Positions 35,050 to 43,869 of a stretch of 64,000 bases of DNA are shown here, piece by piece. The notes beneath the pieces were generated by a model that had not been told where the DNA came from, did not search any database, and worked only from the letters and a program-made list of their open reading frames with translations. The DNA comes from an uncultured Chloroflexota bacterium (lineage in GTDB: Bacteria; Chloroflexota; Chloroflexia; Chloroflexales; Chloroflexaceae): assembly GCA_937120965.1 (NCBI GenBank), contig CAKZKA010000058.1, forward strand, positions 16,946 through 80,945, in the 5' to 3' direction. Position 1 is the first letter of the stretch. Every line of letters begins with the position of its first letter. The position numbers were made by a program, and so were the translations under genes.

Positions 35050-35568
35050 AGTGTATAGTGCGCTTCTACGGGAGGGATCAGAAGGGCTGCGTCCTCCCGG
35101 GAGTCTCTCGTTTCACCACGGCGTTTTGCGCCCCGCGTATGGTGCCTGAGGTGAACATACGGGGAAACCGGGTTTCCCCATCCCCCTGCCTGTGGGGTGC
35201 CAGCCGCTCCCACCAGCGGTTGGGACATGGGGAAACCGGCTTTCCCCAACCCCCTCCCCGGCGGAAGCGTTTGGGAGGGCTGCGCCTTCCCAGAAACAAA
35301 CCCGGTGGTACCAGGCGCCCTCCACAGCAGTTGGGGTATGGGGAAACCGGCTTTCCCCAACCCCCTCCCCGGCGGGAGCGTTTGGGAGGGCTGCGCCCTC
35401 TCAGAACAAAGCCTATTCTTATCCTGGCGGGGTGCGGCGCAGCCGCATGGACGTCGGACAAAAATAACAAACGTGTCAGTCAGGAGAGATTGCAAGTTTA
35501 CCTACTACTTAGACGTTTCTGATATCCTCTCCTGCGAGACGTCAGAGTGCTGCCCGCAGGGACATCGC
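35050..35568. repeat. Family B cluster and leader of the Tat protein gene
   Basis: Palindromes at about 35160, 35229 and 35339 (the last two read GGGGAAACCGGCTTTCCCC), two GGGAGGGCTGCG hairpins with partly mismatched arms, and GCGGCGCAGCCGC near 35435. The last 110 bp before the gene are AT-richer and repeat-free; the promoter is probably there. Confidence 0.8.
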
Positions 35569-37587
35569 ATGACACAGCCGCTCGCCACTCGCCGCCTGAC
35601 CCGTCGCCAGTTCCTTGGCGCCGCTGCTGCTGCCGCTACCAGCGCCACACTCGGTGGCGCCACGCTCGCCTACGGGTTGGAGGAGCGTCGGCTTGACGCC
35701 CCTCTCGCCAGGGCAAGCGGCCTGGCAGCCCCCCTGCCGTCGAGCGTTCCTGCCCCCGACACGCCACTGCTGGTGCTCAACAACCCGGCTGCTGATCCCG
35801 ACTTCAGTTCCTACCTGGTTGAGATCCTGCGTACTGAGGGTTTTGTGCCTGTGCGCAGCGCGCCTCTCCAGCAGGTCGGAGCAGCAGAGCTGGCCAGGTT
35901 CTCCATTGTGGTTCTCGCGCCGGGGCCGGTACGGGACGATCAGATGGCCCTGCTGCGCGCCTACGTCGCGCAGGGCGGCTCGCTGCTCGGCATCCGGCCC
36001 GATGCGAAGCTCGCCAGCCTGTTCGGTGTGCGCCCATTGGGAGCGGCTGCACCCGGCGATTATCTCCACATCGTCACTGGCCTGGCGGAACTCGACGGCC
36101 TGGATGCGACCCGTTTGCAACTCCACGGCCCCTACGACCGTCTGGCCCTCGACGGCGCGTGCGCCGTCGCACGCAGCGCCAATGGCGACCCGCTGGTGAC
36201 TCTCCACCGCTTCGGCGCGGGGATGACCGCCTTGTGGGCCTTCGACCTGGCCCGCTGTGTGGCGCTCATTCGGCAGGGCAACCCGGCGGCCGCCGGGCAG
36301 GAACGTGATGACCTGGAAGGTTTCCGCGCCACCGACCTGTTCGTAGACTGGATCGACCTCGAGCGCATTGGCATCCCCCAGGCCGATGAGCACCAGCGTC
36401 TGCTCGCCCGCCTGATCGAAGAACTGGCATCAAGTGGGCCGCCACTTCCGCGTCTCTGGTACTTCCCCGGCAACGCGCCGGCGCTGGTCGTCGCTACGGG
36501 CGATGCGCACGGCAGCCGCGTCGGGCACATCGAGCAATTGATCGGCCCCGTCGAGCAACGTGGGGGCACGGTTTCGATCTACTACACGCCACCACGTACC
36601 AGCACCGCCCGCCGGCTGGCCCGCAAAGCTCGCTGGCAGGTCGAGGAGATCCCCGTCCTGAAGGGTCTTTTCAATGACAGTGACCCCATTCCCTCGCCGG
36701 CGACCCTGGCGGGCTGGCGCGAGCGCGGGCACGAGTTCGGAATGCATCCCTATGTGGAGGACGGTCTCGAAAGCGGCTACAACCTCTACTGGAGCGAGTT
36801 TATCAAGTACGGCTATGGGCCGCTGCCGCCTACGGTGCGCACCCACCGCATTCTCTGGCACGGGTGGGTGGACAATGCCTTCGTTCAGGCACGCTACGGC
36901 ATACGCATGAATCTCGATCACTACCATGCTGGCGGGGTCGTACGCCATGCCGACGGGACCTGGGCCGCCGGCTACCTCAGCGGCACCGGCCTGCCAATGC
37001 GTTTCGTTGACCAGAGCGGGGCGCTGCTGAGCGTCTACCAGCAACCCACGCACCTGGTTGACGAACACCTGATGCGCGTCTTTGACACCGGCCACGAAGC
37101 CGGCTTTGATGGTGCAACCGCAGCGACCGTTACCATCGCTCAGATCGCCGAGAGCGTGCGTCGCTACCCGGCAGCGTTAGGGTTGCAGTGCCACGTAGAT
37201 CCGTTCCTCTTCGGCGGCGAGAAGGCCCGGAATGTGGGGCACTGGCTCAGTGAAAGCCTGGACTACGCCGCCGCCAACGGCATGCCGATCCTCTCGGCAG
37301 AACGCTGGCTGGCCTTCACCGAGGCCAGGGTTGGCGCGGATGTTCAGCGCCTGGCCTGGGAGGCGAACACCCGCCGGCTCGGCTTTGAACTGAGCTTCCC
37401 GGCCAACCCTGGGGGCGCGGCAGCCGTACTCCTGCCGCTGCGCCACGGCGCGTCCACGCTGCGCGAAGTGCGCGTCAACGGCAGTGTCGCGCAGCGAACG
37501 GAGCGGCGCCTGGCCGGGCGACGCTACGCCTTGATAGCGACACCGGCAGGCCGTTCTCAGATTGAAGCCGATTATGGCGCCCTGTGA
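35569..37587 (+). CDS. Tat-exported protein, GATase1-like and polysaccharide-deacetylase-like regions
   Basis: A 672-aa protein. The N-terminus carries a twin-arginine signal (LTRRQFLGAAAAAATSATLG). Residues about 60-200 look like a ThuA/GATase1-like alpha/beta domain (PLLVLNNPAADPDFSSYLVE, then LRAYVAQGGSLLGIRP). Residues about 300-590 (PALVVATGDAHGSRVGHIEQ, then GGTVSIYYTPP, GHEFGMHPYVEDG) resemble the polysaccharide-deacetylase/NodB fold, including the D-x-H and HP features. The C-terminus is beta-rich. Its place among polysaccharide genes supports a glycan-modifying role, but the substrate is unknown. ATG at 35569 is 8 bases after GCAGGG. Confidence 0.75.
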   Translation: MTQPLATRRLTRRQFLGAAAAAATSATLGGATLAYGLEERRLDAPLARASGLAAPLPSSVPAPDTPLLVLNNPAADPDFSSYLVEILRTEGFVPVRSAPLQQVGAAELARFSIVVLAPGPVRDDQMALLRAYVAQGGSLLGIRPDAKLASLFGVRPLGAAAPGDYLHIVTGLAELDGLDATRLQLHGPYDRLALDGACAVARSANGDPLVTLHRFGAGMTALWAFDLARCVALIRQGNPAAAGQERDDLEGFRATDLFVDWIDLERIGIPQADEHQRLLARLIEELASSGPPLPRLWYFPGNAPALVVATGDAHGSRVGHIEQLIGPVEQRGGTVSIYYTPPRTSTARRLARKARWQVEEIPVLKGLFNDSDPIPSPATLAGWRERGHEFGMHPYVEDGLESGYNLYWSEFIKYGYGPLPPTVRTHRILWHGWVDNAFVQARYGIRMNLDHYHAGGVVRHADGTWAAGYLSGTGLPMRFVDQSGALLSVYQQPTHLVDEHLMRVFDTGHEAGFDGATAATVTIAQIAESVRRYPAALGLQCHVDPFLFGGEKARNVGHWLSESLDYAAANGMPILSAERWLAFTEARVGADVQRLAWEANTRRLGFELSFPANPGGAAAVLLPLRHGASTLREVRVNGSVAQRTERRLAGRRYALIATPAGRSQIEADYGAL

Positions 37588-37803
37588 AGCGAGGCTTCAC
37601 ACCTGATGTGAACATAGCCCGCCGGCGGGGAGGGTTTGGGCGTAGAGGCGCGGCGCCGCCGCGCCTCTACGCCCTCCCGAGAATAGATATGCTCATTCCG
37701 GCGTTGTGCGGCGCAGTCGCACAGGTCTGGTGTAACCAGGGGAGGATTGGGGAGGGACGTGCCCTCCCGCAACGAACCGATGTCTCACTGAAAGGAAGTC
37801 TCC
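37588..37803. repeat. Family B unit with family P palindrome, copy 2
   Basis: The 37-bp palindrome at 37638-37674 has 17-bp arms (GGGCGTAGAGGCGCGGC) around GCC. It is followed by a GCGGCGCAGTCGC module. The downstream gene's AAGGAAG ribosome-binding site (37791-37797) lies just after the repeat. Confidence 0.85.
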
Positions 37804-40278
37804 ATGAACGGACCGCTTGCCGCTGGGGGGAAGTACCTCGGTCTCGCGCTCGTCTCGGGCGGGGTGCTGGCGCTCCAGATCACCTTCACCCGCATCTTCT
37901 CACTCATGATCTGGCACCACTTTACCTACCTGGTGATTGGCGTGGCCCTCCTGGGCGGCGGCGCCGCTGGCGCCTTCCTGGCCGCGCATCAGTGGGACGG
38001 GCCCACCCTCAAGCGACGCCTCGGCCTGCTGGCGTTGAGCTTCAGCCTCGCCGGCCTGATCAACCTGGTGGCGATTCGCTTCGTTGCTATTGACCCGCTG
38101 CGCGCGGCGCAGCTTGCGTGGACGGTAGTGGGGCTGGCGATCTACTTTGCCTGCCTCTTCACAACGTTCTTCACCGGCGGTTTGACCATTGCCGCAGCCT
38201 TTAGCCGCTGGTCCATCAGCGCTCACAAACTGTACTTTGCTGACATGCTCGGCGCAGGACTTGCCACCATCGGCATTCTGGCGCTGATTGAACGGCTCGG
38301 CGGTCCGGCCTCGATCGTTCTCATCGCTGTCCTCGGCGTTGTAGCCGCGGTCTTGTTCGGCATCGAACTGCCTCGCCGCCGACGCTGGGTGCTCCCGGTG
38401 ACAATGCTCGGACAACTCACCCTGCTGATCGCGTTGCTGTTGCATCCTCTGGCGCTGCCCGTTCCCGGTTCCAAGGAACTCGGCTGGGCCATGCGCGCCC
38501 AGGGAACCGGCCCTGAGTACACGCGCTGGGACCCTGTGGGTCGGGTTGACGTGATGCCGGAAATCGTGATTACCGAGCCAATGATCGTAGGCGCGGTCAG
38601 TTCGGCGTATGCTCTCGAAGGACGCCCTGAATTGCCCCTGCGCCTGGTCACCATCGACGGCACCTCGATGACGGGCATGTACCGATTCGATGGCAGCGAC
38701 GAGGATCTGCAGCGCTTCCGCTTTCTCAACCACGCGGTAATCAGCGCGGTCTACCAGCTAGGCATCGAGAACCCGAAGACCCTGAAGATCGGCGTTGGTG
38801 GCGGGCTCGACATCCTGCTGGCCCGGCTCTACGGCGCCAGCGCTATCACGGCGATCGAGCTGAACCCGAGCATTGTGGAGTTGCTCACCGGACCGTATGC
38901 GGACTATACAGGCCGCCTGGCCGAACACCCCGGCACCCGGCTGATCGTCGCCGAGGGACGCAGTTTCCTCAGCCGCACCGAGGAGCAGTACGACATTATC
39001 CAGGGCATCGGCCTCGACAATCTGGCCGCCCTCTCTGGAGGGGCCTACGTGCTGGCCGAGTCGTACATCTATACTGTCGAGTCGCTCGAACAGTCGTTCA
39101 AGGCCCTGAGCCCGCGCGGTGTCTTCTCGTGGACGCGCGATGTCAACACACCGCCCCGTGAGATGCTGCGGCTTACGGGCCTGGCTGCCGAGGCGTTGCG
39201 ACGGATGGGTGTCGAACGCCCCGGCGACCATATCGCCATCGTGGCCAACGAGAGCGGCCAGAACGCCACGCTCCTGGTTTCGCGCGCGCCGTTCACTGCC
39301 GCGCAGATGGATCGGCTGCGTGCCTGGGCAGCCGCGAATCGCTTCAGCATGCTCCAGGATCCGCTGGTGCTCCTTGACAACGCCTTTACACGCTACCTCT
39401 ACGCCGATGATCCCCGCGCCTTCGAGCGGGCCTACATGTTCAACATTTTCCCGGTTACTGACGACAACCCGTTCTTCTACAACTACTTCAAGTGGAGCAA
39501 TCTGCACTTTAACGCCACCTACGAAGGCCGGCTGAACCGCTTCCCGATTGGCAACCTCATCTTGCTCACCCTGTTCACTCTGTCCGTGGCGACCGCAATC
39601 CTGTTCATTGTCACCCCCCTGGTACGCTACAAACGCGACGGGTTACGAACTTCGGGCGCTATGCCGGTACTGGTCTACTTCAGTCTGCTCGGCGCCGGTT
39701 ACATTTTTGTGCAAATCGTGCTAGTCCAGCGCTTCACGCTGTTCATTGGGTATCCCGTCCACGCCGTCACCACTACCATCGCGAGCATGCTGGCCTTCTC
39801 GGCCCTGGGCAGCCTGCTTGGAAGGCGCATCCTGCACGGGGCGCGCCACCTGCAAGTGGTGCTTGTACTGGTCGCGGGCCTGATCCTGGCCTACATATTC
39901 GCACTACCGCCGATTTTTGGCGCGCTGCTGCGGCTCTCAGATCTGGAGCGGATTGTGGCAAGTGTGCTCTTGATGGCGCCCCTGGGAACCGTGATGGGGA
40001 TGCCCTTTCCGACCGGATTACGGCAACTGGGCGCCCGGGCGCCGCAACTGGTGCCATGGGCCTGGGGTATGAACGGTGTCTTCTCGGTTGTCGGCTCGGT
40101 AGTGGTGATCCTGGTGAGCATGGTCAGCGGCTTCACCGTTGCGCTGGCGTGCGGCGCCGTGTGTTACACGCTTGCCGCAGCAGTCTGCGCGCCCCTCTGG
40201 CAAACGAGCGTGGTCTACACCCGCGCTCCGGCAGGCGAGACGCTGCTCAGTGAGAGCCGGAGGGTGACCGATCAGTAG
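37804..40278 (+). CDS. Polytopic membrane protein with spermidine synthase-like domain
   Basis: An 824-aa protein. About seven transmembrane helices (about 10-225) precede a soluble SpeE-like Rossmann domain (about 230-560). SAM/dcSAM-binding-like motifs are LKIGVGGGLDILLARLYGAS, ITAIELNPSIVELL and YDIIQGIGLDNLA. A second set of about seven helices (about 580-805) follows. This TM-SpeE-TM layout occurs in uncharacterised bacterial proteins annotated as spermidine synthase-like; polyamine synthesis is unproven for them. Given the neighbours it may modify a membrane-linked sugar, but that is inference. ATG follows GAAAGGAAG. Confidence 0.85.
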   Translation: MNGPLAAGGKYLGLALVSGGVLALQITFTRIFSLMIWHHFTYLVIGVALLGGGAAGAFLAAHQWDGPTLKRRLGLLALSFSLAGLINLVAIRFVAIDPLRAAQLAWTVVGLAIYFACLFTTFFTGGLTIAAAFSRWSISAHKLYFADMLGAGLATIGILALIERLGGPASIVLIAVLGVVAAVLFGIELPRRRRWVLPVTMLGQLTLLIALLLHPLALPVPGSKELGWAMRAQGTGPEYTRWDPVGRVDVMPEIVITEPMIVGAVSSAYALEGRPELPLRLVTIDGTSMTGMYRFDGSDEDLQRFRFLNHAVISAVYQLGIENPKTLKIGVGGGLDILLARLYGASAITAIELNPSIVELLTGPYADYTGRLAEHPGTRLIVAEGRSFLSRTEEQYDIIQGIGLDNLAALSGGAYVLAESYIYTVESLEQSFKALSPRGVFSWTRDVNTPPREMLRLTGLAAEALRRMGVERPGDHIAIVANESGQNATLLVSRAPFTAAQMDRLRAWAAANRFSMLQDPLVLLDNAFTRYLYADDPRAFERAYMFNIFPVTDDNPFFYNYFKWSNLHFNATYEGRLNRFPIGNLILLTLFTLSVATAILFIVTPLVRYKRDGLRTSGAMPVLVYFSLLGAGYIFVQIVLVQRFTLFIGYPVHAVTTTIASMLAFSALGSLLGRRILHGARHLQVVLVLVAGLILAYIFALPPIFGALLRLSDLERIVASVLLMAPLGTVMGMPFPTGLRQLGARAPQLVPWAWGMNGVFSVVGSVVVILVSMVSGFTVALACGAVCYTLAAAVCAPLWQTSVVYTRAPAGETLLSESRRVTDQ

Positions 40279-40492
40279 CGTTTCCAGCAAGTTCGGGAGG
40301 CCCGGGAGGGCTTCGCCCTCCCAAACCTTCCCCCCGCGAGGGGCGTGGGGAAACCCGGTTTCCCCATTTCCCAACCGCTGTTGGGAGCGGCTGGCGCCCC
40401 CGCAGGCAGGGGTGCGGTTCGACAGGCTCACCGCAGGTGGGGAAACCCGATTTCCCCATATGTTTACCTCAGAAGCAAAAAGGATCAGAGCT
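40279..40492. repeat. Family B unit
   Basis: A GGGAGGGCTTCGCCCTCCC hairpin near 40306-40324, GGGGAAACCCGGTTTCCCC near 40347 and a variant with GGGGAAACCCGATTTCCCC near 40440. A block with GTTCGACAGGCTCACCGCAG links it to the internal part of family A. Confidence 0.8.
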
Positions 40493-41659
40493 ATGGCATC
40501 AGGTGCCAGCGTAGCTCATGAAAGCCTTGCCCTCCCGCGCGAGCGCGCGGTCTCCACCGGGCGCATTGTCGCTATCGATGCGCTGCGCGGCGTGGCCCTG
40601 CTGCTGATGGCTCTTGACCACGCCAGTTTCTTCATGGGCGCGGGGCTCCAGGCCGAATCGTATGGCGGGCAGCCGGTGGCGCTGCAAAGCGCCCCCTACT
40701 GGCTGAGCGGGCTGCTCACCAACCTGGCCTCGCCGATCTTCTTCTTGCTCGGAGGCTACAGCCTGGCACTCTACGCCGCGGCGCAGCGACGCAAAGGCAA
40801 CCCTGAATGGGTCACGACGCGCTACATGCTGGTGCGGGCGGGCGTTATTCTGGCCCTCGACCTGACGATTTGCAGCTACTTCTGGCGTGGCGATGCGCCC
40901 TACGCCCACGTCTTGACGGCCCTGGCAGCCTCGATGATGATCCTGAGCCTGGCGCGCCTCCTGCCCGCGGTAGCCCTGGCCGGCCTTGCCCTGACGACCC
41001 TGCTGATCCACCAGGCGCTGATCGGGACCATGGCCGGAGCGCTGGCGGCTGGCGCGCCGCAGCCGTTCTGGCAAGCCTTCTGGCTAACCTACAGCTATAC
41101 GACGAACCCGGCAGCGCACTTCGCCGTGCTGGGCTGGGGACCACTGCTGTGGCTGGGATACGCTCTCGGTCACCTGCAACATCGCCCGGCAATGCGGCGA
41201 CCCCGCACGTGGGTCATGGCCGGGATCGGCCTGCTGGGCCTCTGGCTGGGCTTGCGCCTGGCAGGCGGCTTCGGTGACCTGGGGCCGTTTGGCGCGGTTG
41301 GCAGCAGTCCGGCACACATTCTGGTGATGAGCAAGGCGCCGCCGAGCCTCACCTACTTCGCGTTTAACCTCGGTCTGGCCGCGCTCATACTGGCCGGGCT
41401 CTACGCCTGGCCGCGTTTGACGAGCGAAGGACCGTTGCGCTGGATGGTCCTGGTGGGCCAGGTGTCGCTCTTCTTCTACGTCATGCACCTGATCGTCTAT
41501 AACCTGCTGGCCCAGGTACTGGGGCTGGTGAGCTTGCCTGGACCACGGATCGTCTGGGGTTACGCCGCCTGGTTGATCGGCCTGGCGATTCTCGTGCCGC
41601 TGGGACGGTGGTACCGCGAGATCAGGAAGCGTTATCCGCGGGTGCTGGGGTACTTGTAA
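40493..41659 (+). CDS. Acyltransferase-like membrane protein (DUF1624/YeiB type)
   Basis: A 388-aa protein with about ten hydrophobic helices. The opening GRIVAIDALRGVALLLMALDHASFFMG is the family motif of DUF1624/heparan-alpha-glucosaminide N-acetyltransferase-like proteins (R-x-x-x-x-D-x-LRG-x-x-x-x-x-M-x-x-DH). These move acyl groups across the membrane onto sugars. Later helices contain LASPIFFLLGGYSL and VLVGQVSLFFYVMHLIVY. It could acylate the polysaccharide made here, which context supports only in general. ATG at 40493 follows AAAAGGATC. Confidence 0.82.
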   Translation: MASGASVAHESLALPRERAVSTGRIVAIDALRGVALLLMALDHASFFMGAGLQAESYGGQPVALQSAPYWLSGLLTNLASPIFFLLGGYSLALYAAAQRRKGNPEWVTTRYMLVRAGVILALDLTICSYFWRGDAPYAHVLTALAASMMILSLARLLPAVALAGLALTTLLIHQALIGTMAGALAAGAPQPFWQAFWLTYSYTTNPAAHFAVLGWGPLLWLGYALGHLQHRPAMRRPRTWVMAGIGLLGLWLGLRLAGGFGDLGPFGAVGSSPAHILVMSKAPPSLTYFAFNLGLAALILAGLYAWPRLTSEGPLRWMVLVGQVSLFFYVMHLIVYNLLAQVLGLVSLPGPRIVWGYAAWLIGLAILVPLGRWYREIRKRYPRVLGYL

Positions 41660-41726
41660 TACCAATTACCGTTGATGATGCCGCATTGCCTGAAGCGATT
41701 TCAGGCGTTGTGCTGCCCAGCGTGGC

Positions 41727-41765
41727 AATCCACAATCCAAAATCTAAAATCCAAAATGGTATAAT
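41727..41765 (+). promoter_or_regulatory. AATCCAAAAT short-repeat tract ending in an extended -10
   Basis: Repeated units of the CAAAATCTAAAATCC type lead into TGG-TATAAT (41757-41765), identical to the leaderless promoter at 3459-3467. No gene begins nearby, so it may make a non-coding transcript or be a remnant. Confidence 0.4.
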
Positions 41766-41828
41766 ACTTCGTCAGACACTCACGCGTCTGCGCCGCGCAC
41801 GCCAGAATGAAAATAAGCGTTCCTGGGA

Positions 41829-41865
41829 GGGCGTAGAGGCGCGGCGACGCCGCGCCTCTACGCCC
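41829..41865. repeat. Long near-perfect palindrome (family P), copy 3
   Basis: 17-bp arms identical to those at 37638-37674 around the centre GAC. Confidence 0.85.
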
Positions 41866-42652
41866 AAACCCTCCCGCGCAACGTTAGCTGCCGAAACCAC
41901 GGCTTATGGTGAAATAGGCACCCCCACTCGAGCCAGCTCACCCCCGAGGCTCGACCCCTACGGCCAGGCGCAAGCAGGACCATAGTACCATGCCCGCTCC
42001 GATAAGCAGCCGAGGGGGCATAGTATACTACTGCTGCCACATTTCCTCGTATCTCTCAGGTGGCACTTCTACGGACCCGGCGCCTGGCAAAGAACACGTT
42101 CGGCTAAGCATCGAGAACCTCTGCGGCTCCGCCGCGCACCACGGGAATGAAAGAGGGTTCTCTTGAGAGGGCTGCGCCTTCCCCACCTTCCCCCCCGGGC
42201 AGGGGCACAGTAAACCCTGCGCTCTCCTATTTTCACCTCGGGTCCAACAGGGCTTCGCTCCGCAACCACGCCGTACAACGAGGTTGTCCGGGATGGCTGC
42301 GCCCTTGCGAACCCTCTCCGCCGGGAGTGGCGTGGGGCAGCCTGGATTCGCCACGACTCCTTCGGGAGAGATCGGGGCGGGCCGCATCCTCCCCGATCCT
42401 CATCTTGCACGAGCTTTTGTCGCTTCAGCCGTCCATGCGGCTGCGCCGCACAACGCCAGCATGAACATACGTGTTCCCGGGAGGGCTACGCCCTCCCAGA
42501 CCCTCCCCTCAGGGAGGGGGTTGGGGAAACCCGGTTTCGCCATGTCCCAACCGCGGTTGGTAGCGGCTGGCCCCCCACAGGCAGGGGTGCGGTTCGACAG
42601 GCTCACCGCAGGTGGGGAAACCCGGTTTCCCCGTATTTTCACCTCAGTGTGG

Positions 42653-43657
42653 ATGATGTCTATGCAATCGCTGCCCAGCGTAAGTGTCGTGATCGGTGTC
42701 TATAATGGCGCCGAGATGATCGGGAAATGTCTGGAGAGCCTTCTAGACCAGAATTACCCGTCTCATTTGTTTGATATTATTGTAGTAGAAAATGGATCTA
42801 CCGATGACACCGTAGAGGTTGTTCGGCGGTACCCGGTGCGCCTCTACCAGAACCCGACGCGCGGGTTGGCGGCAGCGCGAAACTATGGCCTCAAGCGCAG
42901 CGAGGCCGAGATCATCGCCACGACCGATGCGGATTGTGTCGCCCATCCCGATTGGCTGTGTGAACTGGTCAGCCCATACGCCGACCCGGAAGTGGGGGGG
43001 GTTGGCGGCTACATCGGCGCCTATGCGCACGACGAGCGATCCACGGTCGAGCTATTTCTCGAAGAATGCGCTCCGCTGGTCAATTACATTAGCGGCGATC
43101 ACGAGTTCCTGCCGCACCTGCTGGGCGCCAACGCCTCCTACCGCCGGCGCCTGCTGTTACAGATCGGAGGCTATAATGAGCGGCTGATTACGGCCGAAGA
43201 CGTTGACCTATCCTGGCGGATCCAGCTCGAGACCCGGACGCGGCTGGCGTATGCCGAACAGGCAATCATCTATCACCATCATCGGACGACCGAGCAGGGG
43301 CTGGGACGCCTCTATCAGCACTACGGGTTCGGTGAGATCCTGCTGGATACGCTGTACCGCGAATACGATGGCTACCCACGCGATCTCAACTTTCAATGCT
43401 GGCGCATCCTGGGCCAGATGGCCGCACTCCCGCGCTACATGCTCTCTGCGCTGGTGCGCCGGTTGCGCCTGATGCGGGGGCGTATCAGCCCCTATGAGGC
43501 GGAAGTGCCGCGCCTCTGGCTTTTGATCGAATGGAGCAACATTCGAGGCAAACTGCGCGCCCTCAAGGCCACGCGCCTGATGCGCTCCGCTGAACCGATC
43601 CTCGCAATGGATCGTGAGAGCCTGATCCATCTGCTCTACGGAACAACCCATGGCTAG
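42653..43657 (+). CDS. GT2 family glycosyltransferase
   Basis: A 334-aa GT-A fold enzyme. SVVIGVYNGAEMIGKCLESLL is the nucleotide-binding start, VENGSTDDTVEVV follows, and TTDADCVAHPDWL carries the D-x-D metal-binding motif. ANASYRRRLLLQIGGYNERL and the EDVDLSWR acidic motif complete the domain. A short C-terminal helical part ends at GTTHG. It probably adds a sugar to a lipid-linked intermediate; donor and linkage are not predictable. The first two codons are both ATG and a third lies at 42662; no ribosome-binding site separates them, so the start is uncertain. Confidence 0.9.
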   Translation: MMSMQSLPSVSVVIGVYNGAEMIGKCLESLLDQNYPSHLFDIIVVENGSTDDTVEVVRRYPVRLYQNPTRGLAAARNYGLKRSEAEIIATTDADCVAHPDWLCELVSPYADPEVGGVGGYIGAYAHDERSTVELFLEECAPLVNYISGDHEFLPHLLGANASYRRRLLLQIGGYNERLITAEDVDLSWRIQLETRTRLAYAEQAIIYHHHRTTEQGLGRLYQHYGFGEILLDTLYREYDGYPRDLNFQCWRILGQMAALPRYMLSALVRRLRLMRGRISPYEAEVPRLWLLIEWSNIRGKLRALKATRLMRSAEPILAMDRESLIHLLYGTTHG

Positions 43658-43869
43658 AGCACTTGCGGATAGCAGATTTCGGATTGTAGACTGTAGCATG
43701 CTGCCCTAGCCTTACAGCGCGCCCTGGCTGGAGCGAGCGAGCGACTATTTCAGTGCCGCGATCATAGACGGCGCTTCGTCTGCCAGGCCAGGGGGAGGAG
43801 AGCTTCCGAGTTGCGCCCTTTCGGACCCGCGTCTTGACGCAGAGGCCATATGATACAGGTTCATCGTGT
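43658..43869. other. Gap between GT2 and the ABC permease gene
   Basis: Contains GAGCGAGCGAGCGAC and the tract GATTTCGGATTGTAGACTGTAG. No family A-D repeat or gene is seen. An in-frame TTG at 43834 could add 12 residues to the permease. Confidence 0.4.

Larger units (their letters stand above)
41660..42652. other. 1-kb gap of mixed repeats, no gene
   Basis: From the left: a diverged family D-like start (TACCAATTACCGTTGATGAT), an AT-rich short repeat run (41727-41756), an extended -10 (41757-41765), palindrome family P copy 3 (41829-41865), then family B units from about 42105 with palindromes near 42524 and 42614. ORFs here have repeat-derived composition. Confidence 0.7.

Noticed and set aside
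35569..37587. Chitooligosaccharide deacetylase assignment
   Set aside because: The metal-binding residues could not be placed with confidence, so only a fold-level resemblance is given.
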